Below, piece by piece: positions 35,770 through 46,851 of a stretch of DNA of 64,000 nucleotides (the first letter of the stretch is position 1; each line of letters opens with the position of its first letter). Source of the stretch: Boesenbergia rotunda (lineage: Eukaryota; Streptophyta; Magnoliopsida; Zingiberales; Zingiberaceae); assembly GCA_024364735.1 (NCBI GenBank), contig JAGFNQ010006422.1, positions 271,323 to 335,322 on the forward strand, in the 5' to 3' direction. The notes beneath the pieces are model-generated. The model did not search any database, had not been told where the DNA came from, and saw only the letters and a list, made by a program, of their open reading frames with translations. A program made the position numbers and the translations under genes.

Positions 35770-38294
35770 TGATAAATACTATTTTGTTGATCATTTCAGA
35801 TTCTAAAATCCATGTTTGACTCATATTTTACTTGCTTAATATTGAATTTATCCTAGGTTTTATGAATTTATTATATTTTGGGCTTTATTGTAAATCTTGA
35901 TACATTTGAAATATTTTGTCACTAAATTGTTAATCTACTTTTGTAGGCTTGGAAGGATCATGAACCTAGGTCATGCTGGGTCAAACTTGAGTCGGAAGTG
36001 GACCCGGATCGAGTGATCAAGAATCAGACTAATATAGGTCATCCGATTCAAAAATGGCTAGATCTAAGCCATCTGAGAACTTTTGATGCAATCCGAGCTA
36101 GGGTTAAGGTTAATCAAGCACTCAAGTCAAGATCTGAAGGTTTCATCCAAATCAGAGATCATCTAGCCGTTGGATTAAGCTCAGGAGGATCTAGAAGGCA
36201 GATCCTGACCCTTGAGCCATCCGTTACAAATCTGGAAGATCCGAGTTACTAAGAGGCAGATCCTGACCCTTGATCAAGATCTGGAAAGTTTGATTCAAAT
36301 CTGAAGAGATCCAGCCGTTGGATAGAGTTAAGTGAATCTCGGTCGTTCATTTCCAAACTATATTAACTGCTTTATTTGCCCCCGATCAGATCGTTGCGTC
36401 TTCGTCACAGTCTTCGTCTTCTTCGCGTTTCTTCGTTTCTTCTTCAAGTTTTCTTCATTTTGATCGCGCGACCGCTTCAATTCCACCTTGGATCGAGTTC
36501 TAGATCGTCGAGAAGATGTTTCCGTGAAGATTTCAGCTCCAATTTGCTACTGAACAGAGCTGATTGAGGGTTTCATCAGCTCTGCCATTCAATTGCTTAG
36601 ATCTCGGTTGTGTGTCGTTTCATTCATCTGAGCAAATCGGAGGGTTCTCTGGGTTGCTCAGTCATCCCCAAGTCATCACCGCAATCCCACATAGCGAGAT
36701 CAAGGAGATCGGATGGAATTTTTCAGCCGGGAGCAGAGTCTGAGTTGAATCGATCACTGAGTCAGATTTTCCATGCGATCTATCAAGCTAGGGGGTTCTT
36801 GGCTTACTCTTGTGTGACGGCAAGAAGATCTTGAGCTAAGGAAGGGATCGAAGCTTAGTTTCTTAGTGAATTTTCATTTTCGAGATGTAGTTTCAATTTC
36901 TGCAATTCATTTACAGTTTCTGAACTTTGAATCAGTTAAACTCAGTTTTATTGAATCGTTCCTACATTCATTAGGTTTCAATTCTACAAGTTAATTAGTT
37001 AGGTTGCTTGTTAGTGAACAATTGCACTTAGATCAGCTTGCTTCGCATTTGGATAAGTTCTGAATTTGGTTTTCATTCTGCGTATCAGCCTTATTTTCCT
37101 GCGTATCAGTATTTTAGTTCCTGAATTTTGTATCAAGTGAGCTTTAGTTTTTATCTTCTGAATTTACATTGCAGCTTGTTTCATTTACATAACAATTGAT
37201 ATCAATTTCTGCATTTGGTTTCATTTGTTGCGTATCAGCTTTAGTTCCTGCGAATCAGTTTGCTTGTGTATCAGTTTCCTTTCGGCAATGTTTCAGTTTA
37301 TCATTTCTGAATTTGTGTCAAGTAAACATAAGCTGTTTTGAATCTCTTCTGAAGTTATATTTGTGCACTCGATATCAGTTGTTTGTTTGACTCTGCATTT
37401 AATTGGTTGCTGCACTTCTGCATACATATTCTGCAATTCTGCATTCATCTTTTGCATTCGATTAGTTTCTGAATGGGTCAGTTTCTCTGCTGCATATTAA
37501 TGTCATAGCTACTGAATTGTGTATCAAACGAAACCCCAACAAACTGATTGATACCAGTTTGTGTTTCAGTCGGTTTGTTCTGAAATTCTGCAGCGTATCA
37601 TTTCTGAATTTTGTATCAATCTCCATCTCTGCATTTGAGTTTTCTCTAAATTTTTCAGCTTGCTTGCAATTCTATTTGCCTTGAGTTTGAGTCCTGAAGT
37701 TAAACATACCTTTTAGTGTGCTAATGTGCTTGAAATTAGTTTGTTTAATATCCAGTTAGTTTTTGAATTTCAGTCTCCATTTCTGCATGAGTTTTTAGTT
37801 GCTTGCATTTGGTATCAAGTGAAGTTTCAACACTGCCTTTGTAACAGTTGTTCATAGATTACTTAGCATTTGGTTTGTATTGAGTGTTGATTCCTGAAAC
37901 AAATCTCTGCATTAGTATCAATCAAAATTAGGTTTGATTTGATATCAGTTTTGATTTCCAAATTTTGCTAATTTGCATTGGTTGATTAAGTCCCCATTGG
38001 TTGAGTTCATTAGTTGTCATTACCTTGTTTAATTCACTTAGTTAAGTTTCCTTTCTTTTCGTTGTGCTTTTATTTCTAATTGAAACCAAGCCCATTCTTA
38101 CTTGAAACCCAAAAATATTTGACAACACATAAACTCGAGCTTGAATCAAACATCCTTAACTAGTCCTAGGAAAAATACGACCTGTGGCCCCTTTACTACA
38201 TTTTGTTTATCCTTGTTAGCAAAAAGGGTTTCCAGCTTTACAAATATCTAAATTTGAGACCCACATTCGTGACACCTATCATCTAGGTTGCATC
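35770..38294 (+). repeat. 5' LTR of element C
   Basis: It starts TGATAAATAC and ends GTTGCATCA. TATA-like ACTATATTAACTGC near 36357. Compared with the 3' LTR it has a local rearrangement at 36196-36213, where a copy of nearby sequence replaces about 27 bases. Confidence 0.9.
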
Positions 38295-38301
38295 AAATTT
38301 T

Positions 38302-38319
38302 TGGCGCCATTGCCGGGGA
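38302..38319 (+). other. Primer-binding site of element C (tRNA-Asp type)
   Basis: TGGCGCCATTGCCGGGGA, seven bases after the LTR, matches the tRNA-Asp PBS at 17 of 18 positions; the mismatch differs from the one in B. Confidence 0.85.
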
Positions 38320-38459
38320 GCCTAGTTGAGTTTGTTTGCTTAATCTTGTGTGCTTATTTCATATTTTTCTTTGTCCATTTTTGCGCTTATCTCTATATCT
38401 TGTGATTTACTTTATTTGTTATATTTTTCCGTACACATTTGCTGCGATTTGTTTATTTT

Positions 38460-40303
38460 ATGACTAGGTCAGCAGGTGGTGATCTTGAAGAATTTGACCC
38501 TGAAATTGAGAGAACTTTCAGAGCAAGGAGGAACCAAGGCATAATTTCAGAGGCTATTGATTTTCCTCCTCTTCAGACTATTCCTACTCATTCAGGCATT
38601 ATCATGGCAGACCACCAGAAGACCATGAAAGAACTTGCAGCACCCGATGATACCTTTCAGTACTCCAGCATTGCTTATCCTAACTGACTAGTGATTTTGA
38701 GCTTAGATCCGGACTCATCCACTTGTTACCTAAATTTCAAGGATTATCTGGAGAGGACCCCAACAGGCACTTGCATGAGTTTCACGTTGTCTGCTCCACC
38801 ATGAAGCCTCAGGGTATTTCAGAGGAAGATATTAAGCTGAGGGCATTCCCATTTTCCCTGACTGGAGCAACAAAGGATTGGTTCTACTATTTACCTACTG
38901 GGCACGTGTCTAGCTGGATTTCCATGAAGAAGGCATTCCTAGAAAAATATTTCCCAGCCTCCAGAACTGCAATCATCAGAAAGAGCATATGTGGTATACT
39001 GGGAGAGATTCTTTATGACTACTGGGAGAGATTTAATAAGCTATGCTCCAGTTGCCCACAGCACCAGATCAGCGAGCAGCTCCTCATTCAGTATTTCTAC
39101 GAGGGATTATTGCAGATAGATAGGATCATGATAGATGTTGTAGCAGGAGGAGCCCTAGTCAATAAAACACCAGATCAAGCTAGGGAGTTGATTTCGAATA
39201 TGGAAGAGAACTCACAACAATTCGAAAGCAGAGCATTGTCCACCAGAGGAGTGAATGAGGTCCAGATGGTAACAAATGAGCAAAAGGAAATTAGGAATTC
39301 TCTGGTAGAGCTCACATCGTTGGTGAAGCAAATGACTCTTAATAATGCAAGCCAAAATCCCAACTTTTCGGTACCTCCACAATCAAGCCAAGTGATGAGG
39401 GTATGTGGTATTTGCTCTAGTCAGGAACATAATTCAGATTCATGTCCCAACCTCCAACAAGATGAGACAATAGCAGCGTTGGTTAGGGGACAATTTCAAG
39501 CCAGGAATAACCCTTATTCCTCTACTTATAACCCTGGTTGGAGGGATCATCCAAATCTGAAATACGGAAATTCTTTCTACTAACAAAACCCATCACAGCA
39601 ACAATTTCAGCAGCCTCAACAAAATTTCCAGCAACCTCAGCAGCAATTCCAGCCCCAAATTCAGCCATTTCAGCCAACATTCTAGCAACCGCAGCAATTT
39701 CAACAACAATTCCAGCCAATTCAACAGGGGCATCAAGGTTTTCAAACATTTCAGACGTTCCAACCTCAAAACCAGCAAGTTTTCCAACCCTCACAGCCTT
39801 ACAACCAAAATTTCCATCCCTCGAATCAAAATTTCCAGCCCGTTCAATTTCAGCCTTCACCACAGCAATTTCCACTTCAAAACCAGAATTTTCAGGGCTA
39901 TAATTCTCAACAAGTTCAACCATCCTTTCAGCCTAATTATCAGCCAATTCAGCAACAATTTCAGCCCTACAATCAGCCCCAACAGTCACAATTCCAGAGT
40001 TCACCGCAGGGTAACACTTTTCAGCAGCCTACCTCATCTTTTCAAGCCCAACCGAAGTCTTACTCTCATCAAGGAGGCTATGGGGGGTCTAGTGGGGGAA
40101 ATGCGCAACAACAAAAGCTAGAGGAAATGTTACAACAACTCTTGCAACAACAAGGCCAACAACAAAGAGATTCTACCTTGCAAAACATTGAGAGACAAAT
40201 AGGACAATTGGCTAGTGGGATGAACCAAATGCAAGCTTAAGGATCGAGCCAACTACCTTCTCAAGCTACTCCCAATCCCAAGGGAAATATTAACGCTATA
40301 ACT
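38460..40303 (+). pseudogene. Gag of element C (broken)
   Basis: The start is MTRSAGGDLEEFDPEIER at 38460, chosen because A and B begin at the same residue. A small deletion and stop occur at about 38685. From 38723 to 39583 the gag domain (FYYLPTGHVSSWISMKKAF), the zinc knuckle CGICSSQEHNSDSC (about 39405-39450) and GWRDHPNLKYGNSFY are open. A TAA at 39581-39583 (CAA in B) and TAG near 39684 break the Gln-rich tail, and a TAA lies near 40238. Homology to A and B is clear except in the Gln-rich part, where repeat number varies. Confidence 0.85.
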
Positions 40304-41593
40304 TTGAGGAGTGGGAAGGTTACTTCAACTCAAAATGGTCTAAGAATAGATTTTTCTGAAAACAGGGCAGCACCTACATTTTCAGCACCAATCAGCCCTG
40401 AAACCACTTCAAAATCAGTTGGTTCCATCCCTAGTCCGTGCTCAACTCCTTCATCAAGTAATCCTATGATTTTGGTGAAAAATGAGGGAGAAATCATAGC
40501 CGAAACTGACCTTACAGCAGCTACATCAAATGGGATAGCAGCTCAAAATTCAGCCCCTCCAATTTCGGTTCAAGAAAAAGAAATGAGAGTTCCCTTGCCC
40601 TTTCCACAGCGGAAAACTCAAGCCAAAAGGCAAGTGGAGGAGGAGAAAGCCAAAGAGTACAATGAGCTTGTAAAACTTTTTAGCAAAGTAGAAATTAATG
40701 TACCCCTGTTGACCATGATTAAACAGATTCCTAAGTATGTAAAATTTCTGAAAGATCTATGTTTTCACAAGAAGAAGCTTAAGGAGAATGAGTTGGTCAG
40801 CTTGGGGAAAAATGTTTCAGCACTCATCCATGCCATACCTCAAAAGTGTGAAGACCCTGAAGTTTTTACTGTATCATGTGAGATAGGGAGGACTATATTT
40901 CATGACGCTATGCTAGACTTGGGAGCCTCCATTAACGTAATGCCCAGATCGGTCTTCCAGATGCTTGGCATTGGCCCTCTACAACCCACTGGAGTGGTAA
41001 TTCAGTTAACGAACAGAAGCCAGACCCATCCAGTAGGAGTTATTGAAGATGTTTTGGTAAAAGTAAAGGAGTTGATTTTCCCTGCAGACTTCTACATTCT
41101 AGACATGGAAGGAGACTATCTTGCACATAGATCCTCACTCATCCTTGGGAGGCCTTTTCTGAAGACTGCCAGGACAAAAATTGACGTTCATGCTGGCACA
41201 CTTTCGATGGAAGTGGGAGACACAGTAGTCCAGTTTAGTATTTTCGATACCATGAAGTACCCTAGGTAAGATCACTCTATTATGAGCATTGACATTCTGG
41301 ATGGACTGGTTAATATAGATTCAGTGGTTGAGGGAGTTTCACATGATTTTTCTGGAGGAGATATGTTTACAGAGGAGGCTGAGGGAGTACTTGCTATTGA
41401 GACTGAGGATATTTCAGAGTTTATTTCAGATTCACTTCCAGCTGGTGAGAATTTTCTAAGTGTAGGGGATTGCACAGAGCCCCAAGGATCACCTACTTCT
41501 ATTGAGATTCCAGAGGATTCAGAGCACATGTATGATAGTGTAGGGGATTGCACAGAGCCCCAAGGATCACTCATACCCACTGAGCAGAGCTAG
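40304..41593 (+). pseudogene. Protease and linker of element C (broken)
   Basis: Open from 40304 to 41268. Protease motif LDLGASINVMPRSVF near 40915-40960, YILDMEGDYLAH and LILGRPFLKTA. A TAA occurs at 41266-41268, after FDTMKYPR. The linker continues to 41593 and contains the VGDCTEPQGSP duplication with 78-bp spacing (units starting 41460 and 41538) instead of 54 bp as in A and B. Confidence 0.83.
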
Positions 41594-44493
41594 ATTAAAC
41601 TTAAGCCATTACCAGGCCACTTGAAATATGTGTACCTAGGAGAAGAGCAGACTTTTTCCGTTATTATTGCACAGCATCTGGAATCAGTGTAGGAAGAGAA
41701 ATTATTGCAAGTCCTGAGGCAATACAAGAAAGCGATTGAGTGGACTTTATCAGATATACCAGGTATCAGCCCAACTCTCTGTATGCACAAGATATTTTTG
41801 GAAGAAAATGTTAAACCCGTGAGGCAGCCATAAAGGAGACTTAATCCACTCATTTTGGACGTTGTAAAGAAAGAGGTGACTCGACTTCTATAGGCAGGTA
41901 TCATTTACCCTATTTCTGATAGTCAGTGGGTTAGTCTCATACACGTGGTGCCCAAGAAATCTGGAGTGACAGTGGTGGAAGATGGAAACAACGAACTAGT
42001 GCCCACCAGAGTTAAGAATTCCTGGAGAGTCTGCATTGATTACAGAAAGCTCAACAAGGTCACAAGGAAAGATCACTTCCCTTTACCCTTTATTGATCAG
42101 ATGCTTGAAAGACTGGCAGGGAAGTCCCATTATTGTTTTTAGGATAGTTATTCAGGCTACTTCCAGATTTGTATAGATCCAGAGGACCAGGAGAAGACTA
42201 CCTTCACTTGCCCCTTTGGCACTTTTGCCTATAGACGGATGCCTTTTGGACTCTACAACGCACCAGGAACATTTCAGCGATGCATGGTAAGTATATTTGG
42301 TGAGTTGTTAGAGCATTGTATGGAGGTGTTTATGGATGATTTTTCAGTTTTTGGCACGTCTTTTGATTCATGTTTAGAAAATTTGTCTAGGGTTTTACAC
42401 CATTGCATTGAAACTAACCTTGTGCTTAATTTTGAAAAATATCACTTCATGGTAGAGCATGGTATTGTACTTGGACACATAGTCTCTAGGAGCGGTATAG
42501 AGATAGATCCTGCAAAAATAAGTGTTATTTCTTCTTTATCTTACCCCGTATGCGTACGGAATGTTCGTACTTTCCTTGGACATGCAGGTTTCTACCGCAG
42601 ATTTATTAGAGACTTTAGTGATATTGCTCGGCCCTTGACAATACTGTTGCAAAAAGAGGTGGATTTTTGTTTTGATGATAAGTGTAAAGAAGCTTTTCAC
42701 AGACTCAGGGAGGCTCTTACCTCAGCTCCTATCATTACATCACCTGATTGGAATTTACCCTTTGAATTAATGTGTGATGCATCTAATTTTGCAGTGGGAG
42801 CTTGTCTAGCACAGAGGGTTAATGGAGCACCTTATGTCATATGCTATGCCTCCAAGACCCTAGATGTCGCCCAAGCAAACTACACCACCACTGAAAAGGA
42901 GCTTCTTGCCATTGTTTTTGCTTTGGATTGCTTTAGATCTTATTTATTGTGCTCACATGTTATTATTTTTTCTGATCATGTAGCTCTAAAATACTTGTTG
43001 AAAAAGCCCGATGCTAAACCTAGACTGATCAGATGGATGCTCCTGCTCCAAGAATTTGACCTGGAGATCAGAGATAGAAGTGGCAAAGAAAACCTAGTTG
43101 CAGATCACCTGAGCAGAATTGAAGAGATGGATCTCCTGCCACCATTGACGATGATTTTAGAGATGTGCACCTTCTTGCAGTACATGGTGAGACACCTTGG
43201 TATACAGACCTAATTAATTTTTTAGCTGCACATGTTTTCCCTACACACTTTTCTAAAGCTCAAAAAGATAAACTTAAAAGCGATGCCAAATTCTATGTGT
43301 GGGATGATCCTTATTTATGAAAATTTTGTAATGATCAAATAATTAGGAGATGTGTACCAGACCATGAGTTTTCTTCTGTCCTTACATTTTGCCATTCATC
43401 AGCTTGTGGGGGGCATTTTGGACCCCAAAGAATTGCTAGGAAGGTGCTAGAGTCTGGATTGTATTGGCCTACTCTATTTCATGATTCACATGTGTTTTAT
43501 AGAAATTTTGATAGATGTCAGCGAACTGGGAACATAGGAGCGAGAAATGAGATGCCCCAAAACACTATACTTTTCTGTGAGATTTTTGATGTTTGGGGAA
43601 TAGATTTTATGGGACCTTTTCCTGCATCATTTGGCTATCTGTATATTTTACTTGCTGTAGATTATGTTTCTAAATGGGTGGAGGTCATTCCCTCCAAGAC
43701 TGACGATTCTTGTGTTGTTGTTAGCTTTGTCAGGTCACATATTTTCTGTAGGTTTGGAATTCCAAGGGCAATAATAAGTGACCAAGGATCTCATTTTTGC
43801 AATAAACATATGAAGGCATTGCTTAATAAATATGGGGTTGTACATAAGGTTACTACATCCTACCATCCCCAAACGAATGGACAAGCTAAAATTTCTAACA
43901 GAGAGATCAAATCAATTGTGGAAAAGACTGTTGGGCCCAATAGACAAGATTGGAGCAAAAGGCTAGATGGTGCACTTTGGGCCTATAGAACTGCATTCAA
44001 GACACCGATTGGCATGCCCCCCTACCGCTTGGTCTATGGTAAAGCTTGTCATCTTCCCGTGGAAATAGAGCACAAAGCATATTAGGCAATGAAGGCTTGT
44101 AATTTCGATGCTACCAAGGTGGGAGAAGAAAGAAAACTTCAACTTCAAGTGCTTAAAGAAATTAGGCTAGAAGCATTTGAAAATTCAAGGATCTACAAGG
44201 AAAAGACCAAAAACTTCCATGACAAGCACATCTTGAAGAAAGACTTCCAAATTGGTGACAAGGTATTATTGTACAAATCAAGGCTCAAATTGATAAGAGG
44301 TAAGTTAAGGTCAAGGTGGGACGATTCATTTATTGTAGCTAACATTTTACCCTATGGAGTTGTTGAAATTAGAGATGAAGCTAATGGTTTTGTTTGGAAT
44401 GTCAATGGCCACCGGCTCAAAAAGTATTTTGAAGAATTAAAGGAGCTAGAGGTGGATGGTTTGGACATCAAAGACGCTATCTACCTAACTTAA
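41594..44493 (+). pseudogene. Pol of element C: RT, RNase H, integrase (broken)
   Basis: Breaks at about 41691 (TAG), 41833 (TAA), 41891 (TAG) and 42139 (TAG, inside the first RT catalytic motif, read F-stop-DSYSGY). Then 42239-43213 is open with FMDDFSVFG, the RT thumb, and RNase H CDASNF, FSDHVALKYL and DHLSR. A one-base loss near 43130 shifts the frame. The integrase zinc site and core follow (VDYVSKWVE, SDQGSHFCNK, HPQTNGQAK). The third catalytic residue is changed: Glu of A and B is Lys here (GQAKIS). TGA near 43318 and TAG near 44083 are both TGG in A or B. The end is at 44491-44493. Confidence 0.87.
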
Positions 44494-46837
44494 GGGGAGT
44501 TTACTTTTCTTACACTTACATTTCATTGTATATATCATTTTCATGTTTCTAGAAGTAAATTTTTCTTTTTGAAGTGAGTTGTTGATAATAAATTCTTAGG
44601 CAAAATAAAATGAATAAATAGACATTGTAAATACCATGTTATTTCTTTTGGCACTTTTTCTTAATGAGTTAGAATAAATGTATCTCTCTAGGTTGTTTCA
44701 TATTATTTTAGAGTCTCTTGAAAATAAATTAAATTTGGTTGTTAAAACTTAAGGTTTGAGCTAATGGATGAATTCTTGGATGCTTGAGTACTACTTGGCT
44801 ATGGATTCTAAATTGATGAATTGAGATGAATTATTTGTACCTAGTGAGAATTAGCCTTATTTTTGTGACACACATATGTAATTGTACTCTAGAACTTGCT
44901 TAGGTTCTTTCAAAATCATATTTCTATGATTGGATCACATCTATAGAGGCTAATCAATTTGTTTTATCTTTTCCATATCAGTTTTTGGCAATAATCAAAT
45001 TGATACATAATCTATTCTATTTTTTCCCTATATTTCCTACTCTTAACCATACTTCTCCATGGACTTGTTTGTTTGGGATGATTCTTGATGTTACTTTACC
45101 CGAGACGGACAAAAGATCAAGTGTGGGGGAGGTGGCTAGTGTTTTAGAATTATTTTGTATTAAAGATGCATGTCATTTCAAGAAGGAAAATTTTTGTGAT
45201 GGAAGCCGAAAAGGGTGCCCAATTGAATTGAGTTTGGTATCAAGAATAAGTGGGAAGAAGTGGTTAAGGAGGGAAACAATTGAAGCATCCTTGATCATAA
45301 TTTGAAGATCAGAGTGGCACACAAATGAAAAAAAAAATCTGTGCCAAAGTAAAAAAAAAAATTCTGTGAAGCAATGTTTTGGTCAGAAATGTGGGAAGTT
45401 AGAAGTATGGAAGTTAATAAAAATCAGAAACATTCTGCTAGAAGCTGAATTGCAGTTGTACAGATCGGAAATTAAATCGAATTGCAACTAATCTGAAGTT
45501 GAATTGTAGCTGTACTAATCTGAAACCAATGCAGAAAATCTGTGCCAAAGTGGAAACCAATGCAAGGGTTGCTGACAAGCTGAATAATCTGGAATTCTTG
45601 GAAGTGTGAAACCACAAAGTGCTGAAATCTGTTGAATCGTTAATCTGAATTGCAGCTATACAAAAAGAATGTGAGTAGAAGTGTGCCAATTTGAAGGTAA
45701 TGTGTATCAAAAGGGAGTTGCAAGAGTTGGTTAGTGGAGGTTACATGTGGAGCATCTAATTCCCTAATTGTTATTTGATGTCTCAAGTTTCTATGATACA
45801 AATTCAGGATTGAAGTGTTCCAAATGAAGTTTGATTCCATTAGAAGATTTGAGATCAGGAAAAAAGAAAAAAAAGAAACAAAACAGTTTTGATCAAAAAC
45901 TGTGAAGCAGTTTTTCTATTTGGCTCCATTTGAAGTTTCTAGATCAGAACAGAAAAGAAAGAAAGACAGTTTGGAAGACGAATTGCAAGAAAAGACTGAA
46001 CAAAAAGAAGAAGAGCAGAGGTAGAGAATTAGCTGCAAACACAAATAGAAAATCAGCAGCTGACCAAGAAGAAAAAAAAAGAGAAGAAGGAAACAAAGTG
46101 GCACGAAATTGTAGTTTTGGCACAAGAAACCAGTGAAGATTTTCTCATCTGAATCAAATCCTTGCTCTACCACAATTCTGACTTTGCTAGAGGGTTATAT
46201 AAAAAAAAGAAAAAAAGAAATGAGAAAAGAGAAGGAAGCAAGGTTGGCACGCAAAAGCAAAATTGGCACAATGAAGTCAATGAAGTCCTTTTCATCCGAA
46301 TCAAAGGCATTATCCAAGTCATACTCCACCACACTTCTGTTTTCACTAGAGGACTATAAAGAGGGCAAAGTGCATTAGAAATCTTCTTGAGCATCCAAGT
46401 TTTCCACTTCATCAATTTTTCCATTTTCTTAACTTTTACTTCATTCTTACCATTTCATATTGCTTTAATTTGTTTGAATAAACTTTTGTAGATGTGGATC
46501 CGAATCATGAATAATAGTGGAGAGTAGATAACAAGCAAGCCATGGTAGTGCAAAAAGCATGTGTGTTTGAGTGAGCTCCACTTTCATCATGAACTTAGAA
46601 CTCAAAAAGAGAGCCACCAGCATTTCCCTTGAAAGGCTTAGTGAGTTGAATTCATCTCAATGAATCATGAAGGATGAAAATGCTAAGTTGTTGATTTAAG
46701 GACGAGATACTAATCCATAGAGCTTAGATTTTTGAGAATTGACAACCTTAGGTAATTTCTTTTCAATTGCTTCTAACTATGTTTGGAAAGAATCCAAGGA
46801 ATACATATTTAGTAGTTTTCGTGAGACACTCAATTTT
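44494..46837 (+). other. Non-coding 3' region of element C
   Basis: 2.3 kb without a credible gene, corresponding to those of A and B. It contains the PPT-like AAGTGTGGGGGAGGT near 45119-45133 within the conserved GCCCGAGACGGACAAA-like block (here ACCCGAGACGG). Purine-rich low-complexity stretches dominate 45850-46250. Confidence 0.6.
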
Positions 46838-46851
46838 AAGTGTGTGGGAGT
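46838..46851 (+). other. Polypurine tract of element C
   Basis: AAGTGTGTGGGAGT directly before LTR start TGATAAAT. Confidence 0.82.
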
